A DNA stretch of 64,000 nucleotides from Neopestalotiopsis rosae (GCA_023078685.1 JALGAS010000004.1:1798001-1862000), one strand, 5' to 3'. Counted from the first letter of the stretch, positions 21,700-32,601 are shown. The notes: generated from the letters alone by a model not told the origin. Numbers and translations: made by a program.

Positions 21700-24429
21700 A
21701 TGATGGCTGCACTCATTGCACCAGCGCGGGCTTTGTCCTCGGAGGAGCCAAGCACCGACGTGGCCGACACCTTTTCCCACGTCGCGTCTCTCAGTTCCAC
21801 ACCACCCACCACCGTGGGCGACGGCATGAGCATCACTTCAGAAACATCAAAGCAAGAAATCACGGTCGAGTCTACACAAGTCGACATTACCGTATCAACG
21901 ACTCACAATGTCCCGACTTTCACTGCCGCCGTCGCCGTCGCCGCTGAACAAACTCCGGCGCCCCAAGCAGAGCGCATTGCCGAAGCGACCGCACCCCTGG
22001 TTGACATTGACGTGCCAGCTACACCCAGCACCACTGCTGCACTCACACTTGACACGCCGACCTCGGAATCGTCGCGACCACGAAGACAAAGACAAAGTCT
22101 GCCCGTGTACAACTTGGCAAAGCTCAGCGGCACCGCAGTTCACGGAAAGAGACGCGCCAATGGCGATATAGTCAACGAGAAGAAGCGCCGCACCATCTCT
22201 GGCCCTCTGCCCATCGATATTGAGCAACAAGAACAACATGGCGAATCGCCGGCCCGACCCACTCTTGAAGCACTCATTAAGGAGGTGTCTAGCAAAAAGG
22301 CGCCCAAGAAAGAAGTCAGCGCATCGCCAATGGTCAAGAGTGCAAAGAATTCGAAAAAGCGCGCCCTGTCCCCGGAGCCTCCGAAGCGCGCCACGCGCTC
22401 GACCGGTATGCAGGCCGAGACTCTGGCCACCAAGCTTTCCACCCTCGGCAAGCGCGGCAAGAAGAATTTCGTGCAAAATCTTAGTAAGATGACGCGCGAG
22501 ATGCGCAGACTGCAAGATACCAATGAGTTCTCGGGAATCGATACAAAGCCGGTTCTCTACACGACTTGGGCTAAGGGCAAGTACGTTGACCCGCGCGTTG
22601 AGCCACCAGCCAAGAAGCAGAAGAAGGCGGCCGAGCCTGTAAAGGATGATACCCCAGAGGAGCTGGCTGCAGTCCCCCAGATTCCTGCACCGCAGCGCAA
22701 GGTCAAGAAGTGGATGGCTCATGGTCTATACTCTGGCCAAGAGGGGCCACTCGACTACACGAGACACCTTACTCCGAACGAGAAGAAGGCTATTGTAGAT
22801 ATGCCCGAGCTCATCCCTAGCCAGACAGTCAACCGAGTTCTGCCCATGCCCATTTTCAATGGCCTTAGACAGTTGATCCAAGGACGCGACTTCAAACTGC
22901 CTTTCGATATCTGCAATCCTCTGCCATCCGGACAGCCCAAGCCTGCTTCTTGGAAGCTCATGACTAGAAGTAAGTTGCGATTACTGCATCGCCCATGGCC
23001 AATGCTAACTAATTCAATAGACCGCTTCATTGGAGAAGCTGGTGCGCTGTGGAAGAAGTCTCCTCACTTCAAGGACTACCAGTCCAAGTGTGTCTGTACT
23101 GCCGAAGATGGATGCGCCGAGTCCTGTCAGAATCGTATCATGCTTTACGAGTGCGATAACACCAACTGTAATGCGGGTGCGGCTACCTGCCAGAACCGTG
23201 CTTTTGCTAGATTGCAAGACCGCATCAAGGCCGGAGGCAAATACCGTGTGGGAGTCGAGGTTGTCAAGACAGAGGATCGTGGCTTTGGTATCCGCGCCAA
23301 CCGCTGCTTTGAGCCTGGCCAGATCATCATGGAGTACACCGGCGAGATCATCACTGAAGAGGAATGCGAACACCGCATGGAGGACAAGTACAAGGACAAT
23401 GAGGTACGTCAAGCTTGCCAGATGAGCTCTAGTCATGGACTTGATGCTAACAGGTCACAGTGTTATTATCTGATGTCCTTTGATCAAAACATGATCATTG
23501 ACGCAACAAGAGGCAGCATTGCCCGCTTTGTGAATCACTCTTGCCAGCCCAACTCGCGGATGATCAAGTGGATCGTGTCAGGCCAGCCACGCATGGCTCT
23601 CTTCGCCGGCGATAGGCCCATCATGACTGGCGAAGAACTGACTTATGACTACAACTTTGACCCCTTCTCCGCTAAGAACGTGCAGAAGTGTCTCTGTGGA
23701 GCTCCCAACTGTCGAGGTGTATTGGGTCCCAAGCCCAAGGAAATCAAGCCGCCCAAGCCGCCAAAGGAAGAGCTCAAAAAGGCCGTCAAGAAGGGCTTGA
23801 AGGCCGGCAAGCGCAAGCTCCAGGAGCTGCTGGGCGACAGTGCAGATGTGGCTGCTGGCGATGCCAAGAAGCGCAAGATTAAGACTCCTACTGGTGTCAA
23901 AGCTAAGGGCTCCAAGGCAACCCCATCAAAGGCGGGTACAAAGGTTGCTCGCGCAAAGCTCATCAAGAAGAGCGTATCCAAAGTCTCAGTTAAATCACCT
24001 CAATCGGGCAAGAAGGTGGCCTCGGTCAAGCGCATGTCTTCAATAGTTAAGACCTATACAAAGAGCAAAGCCGCTGGGAAGCTCTCTGCTTCACCAAAGA
24101 AGGCAGTAGCCAAGAAGACTGCCACACCAAAGAAGACCGCAACCACCAAGAAGTCACCGGCGAAAAAGTCGGCTGGAACAATCGCGGCTGGTAGCGCCAC
24201 CAAGAAGAAGGCCAGCCCAGCAGTCAAGAAGACCGCAATTGGCAAGGCCGACACCCCAAAGCGAGGTGTCGGCAGGCCTCGCAAGAACGCTGCGGCCTCG
24301 GTCTCTCCTCGCAAAGGAGTAGATATTGCAAGAAAGGCGGTGGGAATCAGGCTGGTACAGTCGCCATCAAAGGCGGCCGAGAAGGAGAACCAGCCAAGCA
24401 TTGCCGAGGAGGTTGCCCAGGCTGCTTGA
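21700..24429 (+). CDS. ash1: ASH1-type histone H3 lysine-36 methyltransferase (AWS-SET-postSET)
   Basis: Exons 21700-22969, 23021-23403 and 23461-24429 give about 873 residues. The introns (51 and 57 nt) are in frame; removing the second restores DNE-CYYLMSFDQ, a conserved SET block. Domains in order: disordered N-terminus (1-about 330); family-specific region with QEGPLDYTRHL; AWS Cys-rich segment (about 446-490, KCVCTAEDGCAESCQNR); SET (about 498-620, with RGFGIRANR, ARFVNHSCQPNS near 577, and GEELTYDYNF); post-SET (CLCGAPNCRG, about 626-637). A long Lys/Ala/Pro/Ser tail with an AT-hook-like GVGRPRKN near 820 follows. Known: fungal ASH1 methylates H3K36 in the nucleus, largely at silent or poorly transcribed chromatin, whereas SET2 acts with elongating polymerase and carries WW and SRI domains, not seen here. 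Convergent with TAD2. Confidence 0.93.
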   Translation: MMAALIAPARALSSEEPSTDVADTFSHVASLSSTPPTTVGDGMSITSETSKQEITVESTQVDITVSTTHNVPTFTAAVAVAAEQTPAPQAERIAEATAPLVDIDVPATPSTTAALTLDTPTSESSRPRRQRQSLPVYNLAKLSGTAVHGKRRANGDIVNEKKRRTISGPLPIDIEQQEQHGESPARPTLEALIKEVSSKKAPKKEVSASPMVKSAKNSKKRALSPEPPKRATRSTGMQAETLATKLSTLGKRGKKNFVQNLSKMTREMRRLQDTNEFSGIDTKPVLYTTWAKGKYVDPRVEPPAKKQKKAAEPVKDDTPEELAAVPQIPAPQRKVKKWMAHGLYSGQEGPLDYTRHLTPNEKKAIVDMPELIPSQTVNRVLPMPIFNGLRQLIQGRDFKLPFDICNPLPSGQPKPASWKLMTRSKLRLLHRPWPMLTNSIDRFIGEAGALWKKSPHFKDYQSKCVCTAEDGCAESCQNRIMLYECDNTNCNAGAATCQNRAFARLQDRIKAGGKYRVGVEVVKTEDRGFGIRANRCFEPGQIIMEYTGEIITEEECEHRMEDKYKDNEVRQACQMSSSHGLDANRSQCYYLMSFDQNMIIDATRGSIARFVNHSCQPNSRMIKWIVSGQPRMALFAGDRPIMTGEELTYDYNFDPFSAKNVQKCLCGAPNCRGVLGPKPKEIKPPKPPKEELKKAVKKGLKAGKRKLQELLGDSADVAAGDAKKRKIKTPTGVKAKGSKATPSKAGTKVARAKLIKKSVSKVSVKSPQSGKKVASVKRMSSIVKTYTKSKAAGKLSASPKKAVAKKTATPKKTATTKKSPAKKSAGTIAAGSATKKKASPAVKKTAIGKADTPKRGVGRPRKNAAASVSPRKGVDIARKAVGIRLVQSPSKAAEKENQPSIAEEVAQAA

Positions 24430-25637
24430 ACGATGTGGAATCATGATTAAGGTAATGCAGAATTAATAAGCCGAATATTTCGGAATAGCATGATTATGGA
24501 TCTTTGTGGTGCCGAGTTGATTGATAGTTGAAAGAACGAGAGTGGTAGAACGAGCACCAACTCGACTATGATAGGAACGGCCCGTGATTGAGAACACGAT
24601 ATGGGTGAAGACATCCATTGCAAAAGGCATCTCGAATGTGGTGTCTGGTAGCTCTCAACAGCTACCAAGCCACGTCAGCTCAAATGGATCGTGTCGACGA
24701 ATGAGGGTCGACGATAAGCCATTGTGCAAGGGAGGTGGATGAAATTCCCATCTGTTGACCACGGGGAACTATTGTACAATACTTCGATGGGGATCATCAT
24801 ATGGAGGGCGGCATAAGGAGGCGTCCAAGGCGTCTGGGCGTTTTGATATTTCAAGTATTTTCTCATTATACCTACAGTTGGCATGGCATAAGGAAGTTCT
24901 TTTTATTCACGTTTACGCCGCCCGGGATGAGCTTGCTGTATTTCTACTTTGAGCATACAATGCCATCTCCGGGGAGAAAGAAATACACGACTGGCGCAAT
25001 GTTAAAGTTCTTGAGAATTTTGTCTGAATGACTTGCTTGTGATGTGATTCAAACTGCAGAAAATGTGGACAAGTCTCCATTGAAATAAGCATAGAAATTG
25101 CAGCATGCAAATAGCGTGTCACGACTTCTTGTGTGATACTCATTAATTCTCATAGGTCATGATTAGCATAGGCACCTGAATACATAACGTCTCATGTCAC
25201 GAGACTTGGGCTTCATGGTTGTATCCATGTTCATCCTGTGACGTTTGCGTCCTCATTGCTTCGAAGAACGAGATACTGCCTATGCGGACCGGAAGGATGC
25301 ACACTTACATACTTCTTTCTTCGTGAGATTGGCTCATGTAGATTATACACGAAGAGAGCTTCTTAGTTTCATCACAATATTAGCACATAATTACTACACA
25401 GAGATGTTTATTCATTGAATAGCCCTCTACCGCCCCTCTCGGAAGACTATCTCGAAGTGGTATTCGTACAAATGTCACCACACAATGTCGTGTCCTCCCC
25501 AAAAAGCAGATCAAAACGCCAAAGGGCCGGCGGCGCGGCGTCGCAACGGCTACCTACATGCAATGCTAACATGAAAATGATACATCAAGGACACCTCTCT
25601 CCCAACAGCCATGAAAATGTAATACTGGCAGGTCTAA
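24430..25637. other. intergenic between convergent ASH1 and TAD2
   Basis: This holds the two 3' ends. There is no open frame of note (longest about 78 codons) and no domain. It is AT-rich. No RNA gene was seen. Confidence 0.5.
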
Positions 25638-27687
25638 TTATGAGGCAATGACAGGCGTAGTCTCTCCGTCGACGGGCGTCGGAGTGCCCGTGCCAGACAC
25701 GTCATGAATAATGTTGCCATCTGCATCAGTCATGACAACGCCACCATTGGCGGCTGCGTTCTCCATTGCAAATAATCGAGCAGCCCGCCCTTCCTTCTTG
25801 CGAGGCTGAGGAGCTATAGTCATCAAGTCAGCAGCTGCCCCGAATGTTGCAATAGTGGAGTAAGGAAACTTACCTCTGCCGTTTTCTTGTACATAAAAGC
25901 GTCTGAGGAGTGAGACGGCCTCATCACGCAAGAAGCCTCCTTCAGCAGGGTAGCCAGGCTCCACGTTACCTCCATCGCCATCATCGTCCTCCCGAGGAAC
26001 CATGGCTGCTCTTCCACGCTGTGAAGCGGCACGCTCAATCTCCTGTGGGGTAAAGCTAGCCTGGTAGGGCTTGTCGTTGCTGTTCTTGACCACGGGCTTG
26101 GAGTTGATGTGAATGCGGAAAACACCGCCCGTGCCGCCAAATTTGTCATTGACGGCTCCAAAGTACACCTTCTTGATACGAAGTTGTCGTAGTAATGAGG
26201 CACACATGACGCAGGGCTCGACTGTGACATAGAGAATACACTCTGAGATGATGGATCGATCGACCTTGGGAGAAGGGTGAAGCTTTTGTCCGTAAGGAAA
26301 GATGTGGCCGTCGGCCGGATCGACATCACCCCACAGAGCATCATCATGATCCGCAACGTCCTTGACATCGGCATCTGATTGATGAGACAAGAGGGCAGAC
26401 AAGGCCATGAATTCGGCATGGCGCGTACCGTTGCGTGTAATATTGGTGGCATTCATGCCCTTTGCGATGATACGGTTCCTGTAGACCAAAACACATCCAA
26501 CGGGGGTCTCATTGATAGTCAAAGCTGCGTCACCCTGTTTCTTGGTCAGTTCAACGATCGTTAGGGCAGAAATGGGATGACTCACCATAGCTAAAGCTTC
26601 TCTCATGAAATTGAGATGGATAGCACGTTCCCTCTTACCCTCCTCAGTATCTGGCTCGATCAGGCCAGGCAGCACCTGACTAGGGGGCGTTACCAAGGGG
26701 GCAAGCGGCTTCAGTGCAATCAGAGGTTGGCCTGGGTTGGCATTGGCGGCAACGACAGGCACTCCAGCTGCTTCGACGGCTGCCGTATCCTTGGTAAGTG
26801 CCTTTTCGGGTCCCGGTGTGTTATCGTCAATGGCGAGACGACCGATGGCGGCGGCAGCCTGGTTCATCTGGGCATCAAGAGTCGCGTTTTCATCCTTTTT
26901 GCCCACAGTTGAATCATCAATGCGCACAGAGTCGGGGTCTTGTGCGCCGACCTGGCTGTGGCTACCCGCTCCTAGCTTCTCAGACTTGCGCTCTGTAGGT
27001 GTGACACTCATTTCGACAGGCGTCTGAGATTCGGCAGCAGTCAGAGTTCCCCGGGCGGAATCAGTACGGTTGTTGGGAATGCTTGAGACGGTAGACGGTG
27101 ACGGCTGGACAGAAATACCACTCGACGATCTTGCTCCGTTCAGCTTTTGACTGTCGGACTGCTGAAGAGTGCCTCTCGTGTCTGCGGTGTTGAACTGGCC
27201 GGATGTGCCCAGAGGGACCTTGTTGGATTCAGTAAGAACAGACGATGACGAAGTGATGGCCTGGTTTAGTGGCTTGCCAGGGCCCATGTTTTCCTTGTCT
27301 CGCTGCTGAGCATCAGATGTGTTGGCAACGGTGCCGGCAGGCTGGGAGCCATTGGCCTTGACAGCAGGGCGCTTGTTACTGCGCTTGGCCATTTCTTCAT
27401 CCGGTTGCTGTTCTTGCTGTGAGAAGTGTTGTTGGTTTTGTTCTTCTGATGATGGGTCTCCCTTTTCCAGATCTGGGGGGTTGCTCAAGTGGGATGGAGG
27501 AGCAGTAGCAGTAGCAGTTGTAGCAGGTGATGGATTGGGAGCGTTTGCAGACGAGGGCAGCGTTGCTTGGCGATCGTTGTTGCCAGGCAATGCCGACGGT
27601 TTTCTTTCCGGGGCAGACTCAAGTGCAGCAGCAGACGTGGACTCGTTACTGCCGACAGCTGGCTGCTGCTGTTGATCAGGTAGAGTT

Positions 27688-27722
<35 letters not shown>

Positions 27723-27854
27723 GGCTGTTTTGTTGCTGCTGCTATTGCCCCAGAAGAAAATAAAGCGAAAGAGGCGGGTGTACACTTTCCTCAAGGTAGC
27801 AAACAGCACCTGCCAAAGGCTCAAGATGTAACCTGAGATTTTGTGACCCGCCAT
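25638..27854 (-). CDS. tad2: tRNA-specific adenosine-34 deaminase catalytic subunit TAD2 with long N-terminal extension
   Basis: Exons 27854-26586, 26534-25874 and 25813-25638 give about 701 residues. Both introns (51 and 60 nt) are in frame; removing the first joins REALAM to GDAALTINETPVGCVLV. The CDA-fold deaminase starts near residue 405. It carries TRHAEF (His about 462, catalytic Glu two residues on) and VEPCVMCASLLRQLRIKKVYFG (PCxxC near 530), the zinc ligands of Tad2/TadA. Known role: with Tad3 it converts wobble A34 to inosine in several tRNAs. Yeast Tad2 is about 250 residues, so the first 400 are unusual: a hydrophobic/basic start (YILSLWQVLFATLRKVYTRL), an 11-Asn tract from a GTT/AAC microsatellite, then disordered Gln/Ser/Thr-rich sequence. 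Alternative downstream ATGs exist, such as the one before AKRSNKRPAVK. The extension may be real or only sometimes translated. Confidence 0.88.
27687..27724. repeat. trinucleotide microsatellite (TTG/CAA)n inside TAD2
   Basis: About twelve TTG units on the plus strand, read on the minus strand as AAC codons, encode the poly-Asn tract of the TAD2 N-terminal extension. Its length could vary between strains without breaking the frame. Confidence 0.9.
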
Positions 27855-29053
27855 TTTGCCTCAAAAACCCCCTCTCGTTCCTGCCTAGTAATGCAATAAA
27901 ATGAAACACAAAGAAGAGAAAATGAGTTAAAAGATAACCAAAATCAGTAAACGGAAAATCCCCGAAACCCAATAAGACAATTGGGAAGATGTCCCTAATT
28001 ATGGTGAGCCGTTTATACAAAATCGATGCAGGTCAAATCCCGGGCCACCATTGATATCCCCAAATCTTCACTCAGATCGATAATGATGTCCAAAAGGGTA
28101 AGATAGAGGACAGGGAGTAACAGTATTAGCCCCCAATCTAGAGTGACGTCAACTGTAGATAAACAGTGAATATCCGGAGTCAACGTCCGAATAAATAAAA
28201 AACGCCTCGGTTTATCCAAATGATTCGGAATGCCCAGTACGCAGCACTGTCTTGGCTGTGTGGTGGTCGAGAGGGAGGGTCGCAAGAAATATTGGACCGT
28301 TAGTCTCCAACGCAAATGTGCCCGTGAACAGGTCAAGAATCGGAAAGAGGACCTCTCTAGAGAAAATAAGAAAGAATATTCAACGACCCCGTCTTATCAA
28401 GGCAAAGCTGCCGAGTTGAGGCGCCTGCTTCTCTTGTCTATAAGTGAGTGTAGATATGTAAATGTCAAGTCTAGTGTTAGTCGGTTGCGGCTCAGAAATT
28501 TTTCGCCTTTCTCAATTCAAGCGCGCCAAGCCCACATCGCACTTCCCACCCCGGCCAATTCCCCAGATCTGCGACAAGACTAATGCTACAACCAGAAATA
28601 TGCGTTTACCGGGATAGTGTGTCTAATACTACGAACCACAAGAAATTGGGGTTTACAGAAAAAAAGTTGAAGATATTATTCATCATTCCAAGGATTGGCC
28701 GGACAGCTGAAGTACTAGCATTGCTTCTCCTCAATGCACAATTGAATTAAAACGATGAAGTTATTTATGCATGGTCGTGAGTCGCATTGATCTATAGAAG
28801 TTCGGTATCCACACTTAGACTATAGAAACTCACAAGCTGGGCCGACCCGTCAACCAGGAAAGCACTCCTCCATCTTGGAAGTCTTCTCTCTTGTATATTC
28901 TCTAACATGTCTTCAGAAGTCTGAGACATGTGGGTATCAAATCAAGGAAAATCAAGACACGCTATGCTAAAAAAACAAATACAAGAAAACACCTGGCCCA
29001 AAAGGTCATGGCAGAATAGAACAGATCAGGGCCGAAAGAACATTGTTGTTCTC
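27855..29053. other. intergenic: TAD2 promoter and 3' side of the zinc-motif gene
   Basis: Short frames only (28230-28583 +, 28013-28336 -), with no domain. The sequence next to 27855 should be the TAD2 leader. Nothing else recognised. Confidence 0.5.
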
Positions 29054-31753
29054 TTACACCAATCCCAATCTCGAAACTGCAATGTTGTTCTTGATGAGGT
29101 GTTTCGTCGCACTTGCTTTGCCCAGAGTATAGTTCCTTTCTGAGCTCTCAGTGAGCCTAGATTGGGTTTCTTGGATCTTGGACTTGACATTGTTGGCGAC
29201 ATTGCCGAACTTTTGTCCAGCAAGGCAGAGGCTCCGAGTGAACAGGCCCAGGCGAGCCCCAGTAGATATGGAGGATTGCTGCAAGCCAGAGACTGCAGCA
29301 AGAGAAAGCATGACAAACATCATGCTGACGAGTGATTGATTGTATCCAACAGTAAGTGGCAACAATGAAGATGTGAGACAAAGTGCGAAGAAGCTTGAGA
29401 TCAAAGCCACGGCAGACATCTCGCGTACATTTTGTACAGCGAATGTAGCATTGTCTGCAAGCTTCGACATCTTGGATAGTTGTGTTGTTGCTGCTTGTAA
29501 GCCGCATGAGACACAGGCTGCAAGGAGGCCATTGACTGGGAATAGTCCAGACGACATGCCCACTGTGGCGAGTCCGGCGGGAGTTCCAGCAGTGCTGGAT
29601 ATTGTCGCTCTGACGTTGCTTGACGCAACTGCAACGGTTTGACTTTGCAGTCCACGGCCAGGAGCTGATACGGTCTTGCTTTGCGAAGCAGAAGTATCCA
29701 GTCCAAGGACAATCTCCCGGGCAATGGTGCCAGATGTATCCTGTTGCGCACGTCTGTTGCTGGCAATAGTGTGAGTCGCAAACACAACGTCCTGGCCATC
29801 GGCGATTCCGCCATTGGCACTTGGCGCGACAGCACTGTCTGCTCCACTGGAGGCAAGCCTCTTGCGTAGCCTTTGGTGTACCGGCTTGGCGAGTTGGTGT
29901 CCAATTCCTGAGCTTGACGGGGCAAGGAGTGACAGAGGGTTGACAGTCAGTCCGGCAGCAGCCACTGCATTCTCGGAAACTGGGGCCGTCCTCAACCTCA
30001 AGGCACGTTGGCGTTCCTTCATTATATTTAGCATGACTTTCAACACAGCATGTAGAATCCAACTTACCGTTACGACTAGCTGTTGAGCCTGAGCTGACGA
30101 CGTGGCCAGTGGAAGTCGGGATGAGTTGGCTTGAGTGTCGCTAGCAAAGACAGATGCAGCAGCAATCACGGCTCCGGCAAGTCTTGTCGAATGAACTCCC
30201 TGTTGTGTCGGGAGTCTCAGGAGAGTGTCACCTGGCGAGACCGTGCCACCAGGAACCCGCGACTCACTCGGGTGAGGCGAGGCGCGAGTGTTCAAGCTCA
30301 AGTCCGAGACTTGTTGGCTTGCTTGTGAGAAGCCCTGATCTCGATCGTGGCCCGGATCATAGTATGTCTGATCAGACGACTGAGTGAGTCCGTCGGTAGC
30401 AAAGACACTCTGGACGTCGCGTAGCGCAAATGCATCGCGGCCTTGGCTCACACGAGGACTAAAACGCTGCGAAGACATGCTTGCGCCGCCACGGGATGTC
30501 GGCTGGACGCCGGGGATGGAGCTACTAGATCTGCGATCTTCCAGTCCCTCTTCGGGAGTTCGTGAAGCGGAAACTTCGGTCGACAGTCCCGGCTCCTCAT
30601 CCAAGCAAGAAGAGGTTGGCGAGTAGAGAGCAAAGTCGACGTAGTTGTTGCCAACCTCGGCATTGGCTTCCTGGAGGTATGGGAGCACTGGCTGTTGTTG
30701 GCTTCCGCCCACTCCTAGTAGGTCGGTAGCAACGAACTCGGTGCCGCCACCAATATCGGAGCCGTGCGCCGGTGTTACTGGTTGGCTCTGGCCTGGTGTG
30801 AGAATCTGGCTTGATGAGGCCGATGCGGAGCCCTCGGTGGTCATTGGCGAGTAGTAGCTCGTCGTGTCGAAGAAGAAGTCGTAATCTTGAGGAACGTCGG
30901 TAATTTCATCGTTGAAAGTGATGAATTGATCCCAGTCATTGACAGTCGAGTCAGCCGCAGCCATCAAGTCAGTGTCAAAGGAGAAGGACTCGGCCATCAT
31001 GGGGTCCAAAGTGGAGTCAAAAGTGATCTCAGCCTGAGCTGCAGGAGACAATTGCTTCTTCTTTGGTGGTGGAGCGGCCTTCTTCACCTTCTTGCTGGAT
31101 ACTCTAGGTTCGGGAGACGCGGCGGCCGAAGATCCACGCTTCTTGTGGCTGGGATCACATCGGGTCTTCTTTCTCTTGCATGAGTCGCAGGCCTTGATGA
31201 TTCTCATGAGATGTGCGTGGTCCCGCTGCTCCTTGGTCTTGCAACCGCGAGAAGCGGCATTGGTAACATCGATACCCTCCTTGGTCATGATCTTCATGCC
31301 AGGGATGTGAGAGAAATCAGCGGCTGGCGTCCGCGAAGAGGAAGGAGTTGCGGCCTTCTTTGTGGATGTGCGGGCCTTCTTGGGAGAGGCGGCGAAAGGC
31401 CAGTCCATGGTGGACTCGTTCCACATATTTTGGCTCAGAACGGGAGAGGTGTTGAAGCTGGAGGCGTATCCAGAATCCTGCATGGTGCTAGCGGGAGAGG
31501 CGGTGCTGGAACCGGCGGCAGGGTAAACAAGGAAGAACTTGTACATCTCGCCAGTGACCATGGAGTGCTCGCAGAACTCCAGGGAGACGGCAGTGCGCTT
31601 GTCCTGGATGGATGCTGTTCCAGGGACGTAAGCGTCAATCATCTCATCGAGCTGCTGAGAACCCATCTCAGGGAAGAACTGCAGCAGAGCGCCGGGGGCG
31701 GGCTGATGGACGGAGAAACCCATCAGGGATTGGGAATAGCTGTTTTGAGACAT
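29054..31753 (-). CDS. conserved fungal protein with partial zinc cluster (CX2CX6C) and hydrophobic C-terminal segments
   Basis: Exons 31753-30068 and 30016-29054 give about 882 residues from the ATG at 31753 (MSQNSYSQSLMGF); an in-frame ATG-less stretch runs upstream. The 51-nt intron (30067-30017, GTAAGT with a GCTAAAT branch and AAG acceptor) is in frame. Residues 1-90 form a conserved-looking globular block (GALLQFFPEMGSQQLDEMID). At about 160-205 the sequence GIDVTNAASRGCKTKEQRDH leads into RIIKACDSCKRKKTRCDPSH. This matches the first half of a Zn2Cys6 cluster (Cys 189, 192, 199), but the second CX2C half is missing. Basic and acidic low-complexity regions follow. Near 762-808 two hydrophobic stretches (VALISSFFALCLTSSLLPL and VSMMFVMLSLAAVSG) could be membrane spans. 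The likely role is DNA-binding regulation, but this is inference. Confidence 0.75.
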   Translation of the reverse strand: MSQNSYSQSLMGFSVHQPAPGALLQFFPEMGSQQLDEMIDAYVPGTASIQDKRTAVSLEFCEHSMVTGEMYKFFLVYPAAGSSTASPASTMQDSGYASSFNTSPVLSQNMWNESTMDWPFAASPKKARTSTKKAATPSSSRTPAADFSHIPGMKIMTKEGIDVTNAASRGCKTKEQRDHAHLMRIIKACDSCKRKKTRCDPSHKKRGSSAAASPEPRVSSKKVKKAAPPPKKKQLSPAAQAEITFDSTLDPMMAESFSFDTDLMAAADSTVNDWDQFITFNDEITDVPQDYDFFFDTTSYYSPMTTEGSASASSSQILTPGQSQPVTPAHGSDIGGGTEFVATDLLGVGGSQQQPVLPYLQEANAEVGNNYVDFALYSPTSSCLDEEPGLSTEVSASRTPEEGLEDRRSSSSIPGVQPTSRGGASMSSQRFSPRVSQGRDAFALRDVQSVFATDGLTQSSDQTYYDPGHDRDQGFSQASQQVSDLSLNTRASPHPSESRVPGGTVSPGDTLLRLPTQQGVHSTRLAGAVIAAASVFASDTQANSSRLPLATSSAQAQQLVVTVSWILHAVLKVMLNIMKERQRALRLRTAPVSENAVAAAGLTVNPLSLLAPSSSGIGHQLAKPVHQRLRKRLASSGADSAVAPSANGGIADGQDVVFATHTIASNRRAQQDTSGTIAREIVLGLDTSASQSKTVSAPGRGLQSQTVAVASSNVRATISSTAGTPAGLATVGMSSGLFPVNGLLAACVSCGLQAATTQLSKMSKLADNATFAVQNVREMSAVALISSFFALCLTSSLLPLTVGYNQSLVSMMFVMLSLAAVSGLQQSSISTGARLGLFTRSLCLAGQKFGNVANNVKSKIQETQSRLTESSERNYTLGKASATKHLIKNNIAVSRLGLV

Positions 31754-32601
31754 GGCTGTATAGGTTGTAGAACTCTTGACTGGGGCCGAGGAATACACTT
31801 TGGCGAATTAAAGATGTATCGATAGACTTGTCGAGTTATGCACCAATTCACTAGGGAGGTGCAAAGAGCTGCAGATGGTGAGCAGAAATGCCGGTTTCCG
31901 CCAATTTGACTTGCAGTGGCGTCGGATGAGTTGACTTTGGTATAAGCGATTGATGGTGGATTGTTCAGATGAATCCCTGTCAGTTTCTTTTGCAGAATTC
32001 TATCCGGGATCTATTGTCGTCGCCGTCGTCTTGGTACTGCTGCGCTTGAAAGGACAGGCAGAGATTACGAGACGAATAAAGCAAGCAAAAAGAGGTAATC
32101 GTATGGTCAGTGAAGTCGATGGTCTAAAAGCTGACACTTGCCGAATTTGGGAGTGGACGATGTTGGTCGAGGGGCACGGCGGCACGTATGCAAAGGGGAG
32201 GAAGGAACTTGTTTGCAATGCGTGGGCGGGTGCCTGGCTCGAGATGCGTCTTGGTCTCGAGGAATGGATTTGAGACTAATTCGTCTTCTTTGCTAGACAA
32301 GACAGATGATAATAATGGGGAGGAAGGAAGAAAGAAGAGGAAGAGAAAGGAAAGGTCTTTCTTGCTTGTCCGGGGGAGTCACTGGACTATTTCACTCCCG
32401 GATGGTGGCCTTGGTCGTTCAGAAGGCTCTCTGCTCTGGGATGCGCAGATTCGCAGATTCGCAGCCGGGCGGAGCCAGAAGACCGTGGGGAGGTGAGAAG
32501 GAGGAATGAGACATTCGGCGAACAGAAACGGGTTTAGCCTGGGCTGAGCAAGCATGAGCCTCCAGCCAATCCAAGTTAAGCTCTAGCAACTCGACTACAG
32601 G

